From positions 1 through 42,883 of the forward strand of contig BQML01000020.1 of the NCBI GenBank assembly GCA_022180565.1: a DNA stretch of 42,883 bases, written 5' to 3'. Source of the stretch: Bacteroidia bacterium (GTDB lineage Bacteria; Bacteroidota; Ignavibacteria; UBA10030). Below, in pieces: positions 35,205-42,883 of this stretch (positions are counted from its first letter, which is position 1; every line of letters starts with the position of its first letter). Under the pieces are notes generated by a model. The model was not told the DNA's origin. It saw only the letters and a list, made by a program, of their open reading frames with translations, and ran no database searches. Position numbers and translations under genes: made by a program.

Positions 35205-35255
35205 CCTACCTTTCCAAGGTATCTATGTTAAACATTAGTACCTTGGAAAGGTAGG
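35205..35255. promoter_or_regulatory. Pair of palindromic operators upstream of the GH63-like gene
   Basis: Two 15-base sites, TACCTTTCCAAGGTA (35207-35221) and TACCTTGGAAAGGTA (35239-35253). Each is itself a palindrome (TACCTT-N3-AAGGTA), and together with flanks they form a 17-base perfect inverted repeat (35205-35221 and 35239-35255). Their centres are 32 bases apart, about three helical turns. No T-run follows, so a terminator is less likely than binding sites for a dimeric sugar-responsive regulator. Confidence 0.65.
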
Positions 35256-35312
35256 TATCGTCCTCATCTCCTTTTTTTTCGCTCTCCAGGTCTGGCCGAT
35301 GACGCCCGTCCC

Positions 35313-36455
35313 TTATTGGCTCCTCAAAGTCGGTGGGAACTTATACACCGTTCTATGCCTGTACGTCTCCCCTGGCCTCAGAACCACCGATGGAAATGCG
35401 GGTTGATTGGGGGAATCCGGAAAATGCTGTGTTTCAAGGCAAAGACCGGCATGCTTCTGATAGACCCAACCTCTTTTTCCCGTGATCGTGCCGTCCAAAA
35501 AATTCCCCGTGTAGAACTGCAATCCCGGCTCGCTAGTCCACACCTCCATGACCCTTCCGCTCGATGGATCGTACACACGGGCGGCGAATTCGAGCCCATT
35601 CGATGCCCGCGTCAGAACGTAGTTATGATCATATCCGCCCGGCACATGAACAATACCCGTTCCTATCGTTCGCGTTTTCGTGAAGTCCATCGGGGTTCCC
35701 GCCACCGGACGCAGTTCCCCCGTCGGAATCAAATTCTCATCGACCACCGTATAGCGATCGGCGTTGATGGTCAGCTCATGGTCCAGAATCGTGCCGCGGC
35801 CGGCTAGATTGAAATAGCTGTGGTGGCTGAGATTCACCACCGTGGGTTTGTCCGTCGCTGCGAGATAGGAGATCTCAAGTTCGTTGGCCGGTGTGAGACG
35901 GTATTCAACAGAGACAGACAGCGTGCCGGGATATCCCTCTTCGCCGTCTTTACTGACATAGGTAAGCTTGACGGCGACGAAGGACGTGTCGCTGATCGGT
36001 TCGGCCGACCAAAGAACCTTGTCGAATCCCTTCAAACCGCCGTGCAAATGATTACCGTTGTTGTTTCGGGCAAGCGAATACACCGTCCCGTCGAGGGTGA
36101 ATTCTCCCTTTGCGATCCTGTTCGCGTAGCGCCCGACGATTGAACCGAAATAGGGATGTTCGTCGAGATAGGGTTCGAGGGAATCGAATCCGAGGACAAT
36201 GTCACCGGGTATTCCGTTTTTGTCCGGCACGAGGAGCTCCGTGAGGATGCCGCCGTAGTTCATGAGCCTGACGGTCATTCCGCGACCGTTGGAGAGGGTA
36301 AACAGAACCACCTCCCGGCCGTCATTGGTTGTCCCGAATCGCTGTGACGTGATGGTCATTGCTGAAGGGGATTTGTTATACTGTCCCTGGAGCGGTTCTC
36401 CTCCACCGCCGGCAAGCAACAGGATGGCACACAGGCATGACCATTGGGCAGTCAT
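35313..36455 (-). CDS. galM: Aldose 1-epimerase (mutarotase), exported
   Basis: A 380-residue GalM-family protein with a likely export signal (residues 1-~25, 'CLCAILLLAGGG'). Recognisable are 'YGGILTELLVPDKNG', 'IVGRYANRIAKGEFTLDG', the His motifs 'NGNHLHGGLKGFDKVLW' and 'NLSHHSYFNLAG', and the catalytic Glu in 'GLCLETQHFPDSPNQP'. It interconverts alpha and beta anomers of aldoses. Together with the downstream GH63-like hydrolase it suggests extracytoplasmic sugar processing. I chose the ATG at 36455, where the signal begins; an internal ATG at residue 33 would give a cytoplasmic form. Confidence 0.9.
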   Translation of the reverse strand: MTAQWSCLCAILLLAGGGGEPLQGQYNKSPSAMTITSQRFGTTNDGREVVLFTLSNGRGMTVRLMNYGGILTELLVPDKNGIPGDIVLGFDSLEPYLDEHPYFGSIVGRYANRIAKGEFTLDGTVYSLARNNNGNHLHGGLKGFDKVLWSAEPISDTSFVAVKLTYVSKDGEEGYPGTLSVSVEYRLTPANELEISYLAATDKPTVVNLSHHSYFNLAGRGTILDHELTINADRYTVVDENLIPTGELRPVAGTPMDFTKTRTIGTGIVHVPGGYDHNYVLTRASNGLEFAARVYDPSSGRVMEVWTSEPGLQFYTGNFLDGTITGKRGWVYQKHAGLCLETQHFPDSPNQPAFPSVVLRPGETYRHRTVYKFPPTLRSQ

Positions 36456-36990
36456 GGCAAAGAATGGACAGGCGATTGGCAAACGGAGGAAAACGGTGTC
36501 ACGCGTCCAACCTACGCAAATTGAAGGCAAGTTTCAACTCTGCTCTACCGCGCAGGAATCTGCTTTATCCGGGCGCACGAGCAAAGCAAAACGTGGAATC
36601 GGGGGCCGGGGTATCGAGTGACGGCCGCTTTCTGCCCCTAAAGCAGAAACTGCCGGTGACGATTCCGCTAAAATCTCGGACCTTTGCAACTCTCCAGACT
36701 TTCAGAAGGAACCTGTCAAAGGACTCTGGGTACTTTGAATCGACCACGTTCGCCTATAGAATGCCGCCATCATTCTTGATCAATAGAGCCGAGGTCAGCG
36801 ACACGGGCAATTTAAGGAATCCATGCAATGATGCAGTTGTGTCAATAATTAGACCATCAGTGGACTCCTCGATTATCCGGTGTATAACTGCATCGTCTAA
36901 ACTCCATTCGCTCTCCCCGAGACTACGTAAAGCGAAAAATGACTTGGTCTGCCGCGGATTTGCCCCACGACTTTTTCTAACACCATGGCG
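36456..36990. other. Long intergenic stretch without a supported gene
   Basis: This 535-base gap separates galM from the sorting-domain protein; both genes lie on the - strand. A rightward frame (36359-37021) and a start-less leftward frame (36754-36990) are open but resemble no family. I see no tRNA, clear terminator or repeat. The galM promoter must lie near its left end. Confidence 0.5.
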
Positions 36991-38676
36991 CTATTTCACC
37001 AGGATAAGTCGAGTCGTTTGACTTATCGCGCCGGCCTGCAAACGACACAGATATACCCCGCTCGGCATGCCACTCGCATTCCACGTCGTCTTGTAACGTC
37101 CGGGCTGGAGATGTTCGTTCACCAGCGTTGCGACGTGCCTCCCTACCATGTCGAACACGGCAAGCGACACAGCTCCAGCCGACGGAACATCAAACGCGAT
37201 CGTTGTGCTGGGGTTAAATGGATTGGGATAGTTTTGATGAAGAAGAAACGATGGTCGTACAGAATTGCCAATTTGCTCTGCACTGGTGATAGATCCCGAG
37301 AGTTTTGCTATGAAGAAATCGTAGCCACCCAGGCTTGTCAATGTTTGATCTCCCACCGAGGTTGATCCTGTAAATGAACCAAGTACATAAAGAGCACCTT
37401 CCCCACCCCGGGCAAAAGAGAAGTTGAAATTACCTGCCACTCCACATTTCTGGGCCCATTCATACATACCGGATGAGTTCATCTTGGCCACAAAGATTCC
37501 GACGGCACCGGTGCCTTGCCAGATAGTGCTTCCGAACGCAGCTGTTCCAAAGTTCAGTGTTCCCGAGAGGTAGACATCGTTGTTCTCGTCCGTCGCAACG
37601 ATGCTGCCGATATCGCTCCCGGGTAATCCCGGCACCTTCACGACACTCAATGCTGTCCCCTGACTGTCATACTTCGCGAGAAAGGTAATTGCAGTATAGG
37701 GGGCGGTTGGTAACGTGTGATCGCCAAACATCGCTGTGTCGGCGACGGTGCCTGCAACATAGACGCCGTTCTGTCGATCAGTCGAAATGGAAATGCCTTT
37801 GTCCAGTCCCTTTCCCCCTCCCTTTTGTGCCCACGTCCACTGACCGGCAGGGCTCGCTCGCGCGACAAATGCATCGCTGTCCCCAGTGCTTGACAGCGTC
37901 GCCGTTCCAAAAGTGGCAGTTGCTTTGAAATTTCCCGTCAGGTAGACATTTCCGTCTGCATCGGCAACGATGTCCCTGGCATAAAAATCCCTCGTCGAGC
38001 TTGTGCATCCCGCGTCGAGAGCCCATAGCCAAGAACCGTCCACGCTGAGTTTCCCGGCAAAGATTCCTGAGCCGTTGCTCGGATGAGAGAGTATTGCGGA
38101 ACCAAGCGTCGGAGCTCCCAGAAAATACCCTGTCACAAGAACCTGACCATCCGCGGTCACAAAAAGATCGTACGCACTTGCCGAGCTTCCCGCACTGCTT
38201 GTGGATCTCTGGACCCAAACATAATTACCATCCGGTGTGAGTTTTGCAATAAAAGCATCCGTTGTTGTCGTTGTGACGGTCATCGAACCGAATGTGGCCG
38301 TTCCGATAAATGATCCGGCAATGTAGACATTGCCATCCGCATCCAGCGCGACACCATAGCAGGTTGCAGATTGTGCCGTTTCTGAGCTCTTGATCCACTG
38401 AAGGATACCTGAAGAGTTCAGTTTGGCAAGAAAAAAATCCCCGACCAGCGATCCGGCCCGACGTACACTGAGTCCGCCCAATCGTAGTGTATCGGACGTA
38501 AACGTGCCGACGACGTAAACATTGCCGGCGGCATCCGCGACCACCCGATACGCATTATCGATATTATTCCCACCGCCCGAAACTGCCCAGCTCCATGAGG
38601 GAGCCTGTGCAATCGTGGTCTCCTTGAGGAAGGCAGTGAGGACGAGGACAATCGCAATGGAAACAAACTGTTTCAT
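36991..38676 (-). CDS. Secreted beta-propeller protein with type IX sorting domain
   Basis: A 561-residue protein with a signal peptide (1-~20, 'TTIAQA'). A series of SBBP-type propeller repeats follows ('DADGNVYIAGSFIGTATFGSMTV', 'LAKLNSSGILQW', 'VADADGNVYLTGNFKATATFGT'). The C-terminal ~85 residues are a Por/type IX secretion sorting domain: 'LHQNYPNPFNPSTTIAFDVP', 'VFDMVGRHVATLVNE', 'WNASGMPSGVYLCRLQAG'. It is expected to cross the outer membrane by the T9SS and be displayed or released. The ATG at 38676 starts the signal peptide. A 20-base palindrome ~80 bases upstream also occurs before the regulator gene at 38821-39450. Confidence 0.9.
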   Translation of the reverse strand: MKQFVSIAIVLVLTAFLKETTIAQAPSWSWAVSGGGNNIDNAYRVVADAAGNVYVVGTFTSDTLRLGGLSVRRAGSLVGDFFLAKLNSSGILQWIKSSETAQSATCYGVALDADGNVYIAGSFIGTATFGSMTVTTTTTDAFIAKLTPDGNYVWVQRSTSSAGSSASAYDLFVTADGQVLVTGYFLGAPTLGSAILSHPSNGSGIFAGKLSVDGSWLWALDAGCTSSTRDFYARDIVADADGNVYLTGNFKATATFGTATLSSTGDSDAFVARASPAGQWTWAQKGGGKGLDKGISISTDRQNGVYVAGTVADTAMFGDHTLPTAPYTAITFLAKYDSQGTALSVVKVPGLPGSDIGSIVATDENNDVYLSGTLNFGTAAFGSTIWQGTGAVGIFVAKMNSSGMYEWAQKCGVAGNFNFSFARGGEGALYVLGSFTGSTSVGDQTLTSLGGYDFFIAKLSGSITSAEQIGNSVRPSFLLHQNYPNPFNPSTTIAFDVPSAGAVSLAVFDMVGRHVATLVNEHLQPGRYKTTWNASGMPSGVYLCRLQAGAISQTTRLILVK

Positions 38677-38754
38677 CTGGCAAATCTCCCGATGGAAATC
38701 ATCATAAAGGCCTTTGGAGGTTGGGAAAAAATATTCTCCCATTAGAGGAGAGAC

Positions 38755-38774
38755 AATGACACAACTATGTCATT
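38755..38774. promoter_or_regulatory. Palindromic operator AATGACA-N6-TGTCATT upstream of the propeller protein
   Basis: A perfect 7+7 palindrome (AATGACA, CAACTA, TGTCATT) 79-98 bases upstream of the propeller-protein ATG. The same arms and spacing occur at 39494-39513 before the NarL-type regulator gene. No T-run accompanies it. It is a likely binding site for that regulator. Confidence 0.65.
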
Positions 38775-38820
38775 TTGCGGGAGACTTTTGGAGGACAGAA
38801 TGCTATTCCGTCCGACTAGG

Positions 38821-39450
38821 CTACATCAATCCCTGCTTAAGTGCCTTTGCGACGGCCTGGGATTTGGAATGGACGTGCAGCTTTTCATAGATGTGGCGGA
38901 TATGGTTGCGGACGGTGTCGAGACTGATGAAGAGCTTCTCAGCGATACCGTTGTAATTCATGCCATCGACAAGCAATGCGAGAATTTCACGCTCCCTTGC
39001 GGTAAGGCTGGTCTTCTCGCTTGGTGCCGGCACATATTTGCGGAACATCTCCATCGCCTTCTTCGCTACGAAGGGAGTCATCGGCATCCCACCGTAGGCG
39101 GCGTCTTCGATGGCGTGGAGCAGTTTTGCGGGAGGCGTCTTCTTGAGAATATACCCGTTCGCACCCGCTACGATGGCGCTGAAGATGTTCTTGTCATCCT
39201 CAAGACCGGTGAGCATGACAATCTGCGCGGCGGGGAGCTTCTTGCGGAGGGGGGGAATTCCCTCAATTCCGGACTTACCCGGTAATCCGATATCTAACAA
39301 AACGACGTCCGAATTGTGGATTGTTCGAAGTGCTTCCTCCACAGAGGAGAATTCTCCCACACATTGAAAGCCCTCAGTGTTCTGCAGCATAGAGAAGAGG
39401 CCTTCACGGAAGTCTTCATGATCTTCGATGATTGTGACCCGTACCGGCAT
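38821..39450 (-). CDS. NarL/FixJ-family response regulator
   Basis: A 209-residue regulator. The receiver (1-~120) has the acidic pair in 'VTIIEDHEDFREG', phospho-acceptor Asp in 'VVLLDIGLPGKSG', Thr in 'VMLTGLE' and Lys in 'YILKKTPPAKL'. A LuxR-type HTH follows ('LTAREREILALLVDGMNYNGIAEKLFISLDTVRNHIRHIYEKLHVHSK'). I chose the ATG at 39450 because the upstream 33 residues of the open frame are not receiver-like and cover the operator. Its partner is the propeller kinase encoded 122 bases upstream. Self-regulation is suggested by the palindrome 44-63 bases before its start. Confidence 0.93.
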   Translation of the reverse strand: MPVRVTIIEDHEDFREGLFSMLQNTEGFQCVGEFSSVEEALRTIHNSDVVLLDIGLPGKSGIEGIPPLRKKLPAAQIVMLTGLEDDKNIFSAIVAGANGYILKKTPPAKLLHAIEDAAYGGMPMTPFVAKKAMEMFRKYVPAPSEKTSLTAREREILALLVDGMNYNGIAEKLFISLDTVRNHIRHIYEKLHVHSKSQAVAKALKQGLM

Positions 39451-39493
39451 GGCGTATTGTTGATTGCAATCTACAACAGGTTGCCCGGAAAGC

Positions 39494-39513
39494 AATGACA
39501 TGAGTATGTCATT
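39494..39513. promoter_or_regulatory. Palindromic operator AATGACA-N6-TGTCATT upstream of the NarL-type regulator
   Basis: AATGACA, TGAGTA, TGTCATT at 39494-39513; counting the flanking T and A the arms extend to 8 bases with a 4-base centre. It lies between the kinase stop (39573) and the regulator ATG (39450), implying a separate promoter for the regulator. Confidence 0.65.
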
Positions 39514-39572
39514 CGTTAACCGCGGAGAAGTCGAACCAACGCTCTCCACTCCATGGTCGCTATGGCTCCTTG

Positions 39573-42500
39573 TCAGATTTCCTTTCCAGGTTGCGCGCTA
39601 TCCTGCAGACGGATCTGCACGCGAACTGCTGTCCCTTTTCGCCTTCTCGATCGCAATTCGAACTCGGCGCCGATCTCTTCCGCACGAGCCTTCATGTTCT
39701 GCAGACCATGACCTGTCGATGGCCGACCTTTCTCAAACTGTTTCACCCGCTTTGTCATACGCAACCCGATACCGTCGTCGAAAAGAGCAAGTTCGAAAGT
39801 ACCATGATCGAGTCGACCGTGTATTCGTATCTCCCTTGCCTGAGAATGCCTGATGCTGTTGGTGAGGGCTTCCTTGAAAATCAGATACAGATTTCGTCGC
39901 ACCTGGTCCCTCAGATGAATTTCATCCTCCACCGCTGGAAACTGAATTGAATAATTGATCTTGTTGAGCGTGCAGAGCTCTGCCGCCACATGTTTCATAC
40001 GCTCGATGAGACTGCCTAACGTGTCGTGCTGAGGCGCCACCGACCACACGATGTCTCCTATCGCATCCACGGCATCAACAGACAGGGCACTGATGCGTTC
40101 CAACAACCGATTCGTTTCTTTGCTCGCATTCCGGACGCTTCGCTTCAGCGATTCGCTGTAAAGGGCAATGCTACCAAGCGTGGAGGAAAGGTCATCATGC
40201 AAATCGCGTGCGATGCGGGCACGCGTCCGTTCACGCTCTTCACTCACGGCTTTTTCACGTTCCAGCCGCGCAAGCGCTCGCCTGTACTTACGCACTTCGA
40301 CATAGCGTATCGCACCGCCGAGAGCTCCCACAAGTGAGGTCGCCATAAGCGTCCGGAACCACCACGTTCCATAGAAGGGTGGAAGGATCACGAACGAGAA
40401 CCGTGCTGGCTCGGTCGAGGCAACCCCATCGGGATTGATCGCACGCACAACAAACGTATAGGTACCCGGTGGGAGGTGTCGGTACCGCACGGTGGATTCT
40501 GAGGTCGGCAGGGACCATCGCTCTTCTCGCTCTTCAAGCCGATACTGATAGCGAACGCTCGGTTCGTGAGAATAGCTCAACCCGGCGAATTGAATCGTCA
40601 ACTCATTGATCGTGTACGGAAATTCCCACTTGCGCGCAGACGCCTCCGGGAGCGACACTTGTAGAGTGTCCGCGGAGATCTCGGTCAGCGTAATTGGAGG
40701 CGGGGTGTTCGCACGCCGCAGAAGACTCAAATCGAGCAACACAGCACCTTTTGTTGTTGCAACCCAGATGCGGGTGGTTCCCCGGACGTGATAAACCCGA
40801 TTCACGCTTGCATCATCGGCGTGGAGCAACGGACTTGAACCATAGCGTACGATGGCTTCACCCTTCACACGATGTACCATCTTGTCGGTAATCACCCAAA
40901 GAGAGCCGTCGTCTCTGTCTGGCAGCGACGTGCTACGATTTGGAATGATGCCGTAAACGTACGTTCCCATGAGTCCTGCGAAACCATCGAACGTGCGAAT
41001 TTGCCCGCGGTCGTAGAGCAGGAGCCCGCGATCCGTCCCGAACCAGATACGATCCGACGACTCTTCATAAAGACTATAGATTGCATCCGAAGTGAGTCCG
41101 ATGCTGTTTGTCGAATAGGTCTCGAACGTTTCGTTTTTCCACCGCGACGCGCCGTGATTGCGGGAGAGAAACCAAACCGATTCCATCCCCGGAACGATGG
41201 CCTCGATCATATCGCTCACTATTCCATCTTTCCGATAAAACTTCGTCGAGTCGCTCTTTCGAAATCGATACGTACCATTGCCATACGTCGCAACCCAGCT
41301 TGTCTCTCCAGTCATCTGATCTCCCGGTTCGACATAAATGGCAGAAACGCCCCAGGGAATAGGCCGGGAGCGGAGGGACTGCTGTGAGAGAAGGGCAGAG
41401 ACTGTTGTTGGCCCGATGAATCGCATGAATGTCCCGATTACCAGTCGTCCGTGATGATCCTCGGCGAACGAACGTACATTTCTAAACTCGCCGTTCACAA
41501 TCTCCGCTTCATTCACTCGAAGGAGCGGCCGCACATTCGAGGACATTTGTCCGTTGGCCAACAGAGAAACCCCTTCACTGCTGCCAAACCAGACCCGCCG
41601 GCGTGAGTCCTCAAACACTGTTGTGATATTCTGGGTCGGTAAGCCTGATGCCGTGGTGTAGACACGCATATGCTCGCCAAGCAAGCGCATAGCACCGTTG
41701 CCGAGCGTCCCGATCCAGAGGTTTCCCTCGCGGTCGGCCAACAGGGTCGTCAATTCTTCACCCGGAACGGCATCTCTTCGTTTATGGTACTTCATCACGC
41801 CGTTGCGCAGGGAAACGAGGTGAGGAATATTTTCCATGATGAGCCACACTGTACCATCGCGCTCGGCAACGTCCATAAACTCTCTGGCACGTTCCAGCCA
41901 CCGTACCGACGGCTGAGGGTGGAGGATGTACGAGATGAACAACGCACCATAGCGCCCGATGACACATACTTCCCCGTTTCGAAGGAGGCGCATTTCTTGC
42001 GGGCCGGCGGGGTTCACGGCAAAATCTCTATAGGATGGCACGTGCAATTCTTGGAGTCGGGGAAACGCTCGGTCTTCAAAGACGATACGGTAGAGAGAGA
42101 GTGAATCGTGGAATGCAATGGTCCCGTCCGGAAGATCGGACATTACGTTGGAGGCAGTTTTGGTGGGAAGCTGAAGAAATCGGTTTTTCGTGAAGATTGA
42201 AATCCCGCGATCCGTTTTGAAGTATAGCCTTCCTTCATGGTCCTGGGCGATGGCCAGAACGTTGTTACTGCTCAGACCATCCGCAGTAGTGTACCGCTGT
42301 ATCCTTGTGCCAGTGAACCGGGCGATACCCCCTTCAATCAGGCCGAACCAGATATTCCCCTCACGATCCTCGAAAATTCTCCGAACGAAATTACTGCCCA
42401 AGCCATCCGCCACAGTGAAGGTTTTGAATGTTCGCCCGTCATACCGGCTTGCGCCGCGGTCCGTTCCAAACCACAGAAAGCCGTGGCGGTCCTGCATCAT

Positions 42501-42635
42501 GCAGATGATGTAATCGCTTGGCAGACCCGCTGCCCGATTGTACTGCTTGAAGGCAAGCTGTTGAGAAAGGAGAAGCGAAACGAATATTGCAGGGAATAAC
42601 GCGGAAAGGCCCGCTCTCAGGAAAAATCGGAGCAT
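39573..42635 (-). CDS. Propeller sensor histidine kinase (Reg_prop, Y_Y_Y, TM, HisKA_3)
   Basis: A 1020-residue one-piece sensor. A signal segment (1-~24) is followed by a large periplasmic double-propeller of Reg_prop repeats ('MMQDRHGFLWFGTDRGASRYDG', 'IFEDREGNIWFGLIEGGIARF', and many more) to about residue 680. A Y_Y_Y domain ('YRHLPPGTYTFVVRAINPDG') and a membrane helix (about 765-790) come next, then a HisKA_3 dimerisation domain with the His in 'ARIARDLHDDLSSTLGSI' and a HATPase domain ('LFDDGIGLR', 'GHGLQNMKARAEEIGAEFEL'). It signals to the NarL-type regulator encoded downstream. In Bacteroidota such sensors often respond to glycans; here the sugar-enzyme genes lie about 3 kb away. The ligand is unknown. 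Confidence 0.93.
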   Translation of the reverse strand: MLRFFLRAGLSALFPAIFVSLLLSQQLAFKQYNRAAGLPSDYIICMMQDRHGFLWFGTDRGASRYDGRTFKTFTVADGLGSNFVRRIFEDREGNIWFGLIEGGIARFTGTRIQRYTTADGLSSNNVLAIAQDHEGRLYFKTDRGISIFTKNRFLQLPTKTASNVMSDLPDGTIAFHDSLSLYRIVFEDRAFPRLQELHVPSYRDFAVNPAGPQEMRLLRNGEVCVIGRYGALFISYILHPQPSVRWLERAREFMDVAERDGTVWLIMENIPHLVSLRNGVMKYHKRRDAVPGEELTTLLADREGNLWIGTLGNGAMRLLGEHMRVYTTASGLPTQNITTVFEDSRRRVWFGSSEGVSLLANGQMSSNVRPLLRVNEAEIVNGEFRNVRSFAEDHHGRLVIGTFMRFIGPTTVSALLSQQSLRSRPIPWGVSAIYVEPGDQMTGETSWVATYGNGTYRFRKSDSTKFYRKDGIVSDMIEAIVPGMESVWFLSRNHGASRWKNETFETYSTNSIGLTSDAIYSLYEESSDRIWFGTDRGLLLYDRGQIRTFDGFAGLMGTYVYGIIPNRSTSLPDRDDGSLWVITDKMVHRVKGEAIVRYGSSPLLHADDASVNRVYHVRGTTRIWVATTKGAVLLDLSLLRRANTPPPITLTEISADTLQVSLPEASARKWEFPYTINELTIQFAGLSYSHEPSVRYQYRLEEREERWSLPTSESTVRYRHLPPGTYTFVVRAINPDGVASTEPARFSFVILPPFYGTWWFRTLMATSLVGALGGAIRYVEVRKYRRALARLEREKAVSEERERTRARIARDLHDDLSSTLGSIALYSESLKRSVRNASKETNRLLERISALSVDAVDAIGDIVWSVAPQHDTLGSLIERMKHVAAELCTLNKINYSIQFPAVEDEIHLRDQVRRNLYLIFKEALTNSIRHSQAREIRIHGRLDHGTFELALFDDGIGLRMTKRVKQFEKGRPSTGHGLQNMKARAEEIGAEFELRSRRRKGTAVRVQIRLQDSAQPGKEI

Positions 42636-42814
42636 ACGACCAGCAACATCTATTGAAAAGCACTATAGGAACATAACCGTTGCCGTGAATAAGAAGGCGG
42701 CGGGTGCAGGTACTTCGATAAACCAGGAAGTAAGAAACATAGAACGTCGAGTGGCCCTCTGGATCGCGGCCAAAAAAGGGCCGGGCGGATCAGGAACTCG
42801 AATTCCCCTTCTTG

Positions 42815-42883
42815 TCGGAGCGGCGGGATTTGAACCCGCGACCCCTTGCACCCCAAGTCCCGAAGGGATGCCTTCGGCACAAG
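42815..42883 (-). tRNA. tRNA-Pro (anticodon GGG), 3' part, interrupted and cut by the window edge
   Basis: Read on the - strand, the acceptor 3' strand CGCTCCG with A73 (42815-42822), the T arm (42823-42839), a 5-base variable loop and the anticodon 3' strand GCAAG (42845-42849) are normal. The loop TTGGGGT gives anticodon GGG (42852-42854). A C1-G72/A73 end is usual for tRNA-Pro. Upstream of the loop, 22 bases (42857-42878) do not fit a tRNA; only beyond them is CTTGT (42879-42883), which pairs with GCAAG. The 5' half is outside the window. It may be an interrupted gene or a 3' fragment used as an attachment site. Confidence 0.6.

Noticed and set aside
36754..36990. 78-codon open frame on the - strand directly after the sorting-domain protein stop, with protein-like composition
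   Set aside because: It has no ATG or GTG start and lies in frame only because it follows the stop codon. A frame of this length is not rare by chance at this base composition, and no family match comes to mind.
36359..37021. 220-residue rightward open frame across the galM start and the following gap
   Set aside because: Its first third is antisense to galM, the rest has no recognisable motif, and it lacks a ribosome site; it looks like a chance open frame.

Overview
The window reads as ordinary chromosome of a Gram-negative member of the FCB/Bacteroidota side of the bacterial tree, most like Ignavibacteriota or a related lineage. The main clue is a secreted protein (36991-38676) ending in a type IX secretion sorting domain with the 'NYPNPFNPSTTI' signature. 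Others are a one-piece Reg_prop/Y_Y_Y sensor kinase, a TIG-domain lipoprotein with a CX4CH heme site, and an outer-membrane barrel. Base composition looks moderately GC-rich by eye. There is no phage, transposase or CRISPR array; the only RNA gene is part of a tRNA-Pro at the right edge.

Left part (1-9.8 kb): an efflux adaptor and an AraC-like regulator point left. A redox operon points right: two H-protein-like subunits that lack the lipoyl lysine flank a four-cluster ferredoxin subunit and an NrfD/HybB membrane subunit. A terminator follows, then a second transcription unit with a sensor kinase carrying two predicted heme c sites, an NtrC-type sigma-54 activator and an archaemetzincin-like protease. 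Both units start behind a TGGCACG-N4-TTG element of sigma-54 (-24/-12) type, so the activator probably controls the redox operon and itself.

Middle (9.8-24.2 kb): a long leftward run of mostly housekeeping genes: xerD-like recombinase, sodium/solute symporter, STAS protein, membrane barrel, ligA, a RodZ-like protein, a hybrid kinase with a response regulator, a DUF819 membrane protein with an NlpC/P60 lipoprotein, a solitary N4-cytosine methyltransferase and an esterase. A rightward TIG/cytochrome-like lipoprotein closes it.

Centre-right (24.3-31.3 kb): the accessory region. A divergent pair of small HTH regulators, a receiver-only protein and a LuxR-type protein precede a tightly coupled cassette. 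This begins with a 66-residue secreted peptide whose six cysteines are spaced symmetrically (CX6CX3C-X12-CX3CX6C, containing a twin CX3C). A terminator-like hairpin follows, then five overlapping genes: a 6-bladed beta-propeller, a MauE-type membrane domain fused to a thioredoxin-like CPPC domain, an ABC ATPase and two membrane proteins. I read it as a candidate undescribed system that makes, oxidises and exports (or is protected from) a disulfide-stabilised helical-hairpin peptide. The function is inferred.

Right part (31.3-42.9 kb): bacilliredoxin, a GroES-like protein with a partner gene, a truncated ECF sigma factor, a GH63-like glycosidase and aldose 1-epimerase separated by two palindromic operators, then the sorting-domain propeller protein, a NarL-type regulator and a propeller sensor kinase. 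The same 20-bp palindrome (AATGACA-N6-TGTCATT) lies upstream of both the regulator and the propeller protein. The tRNA-Pro fragment at the edge has a 22-nt interruption next to its anticodon loop.
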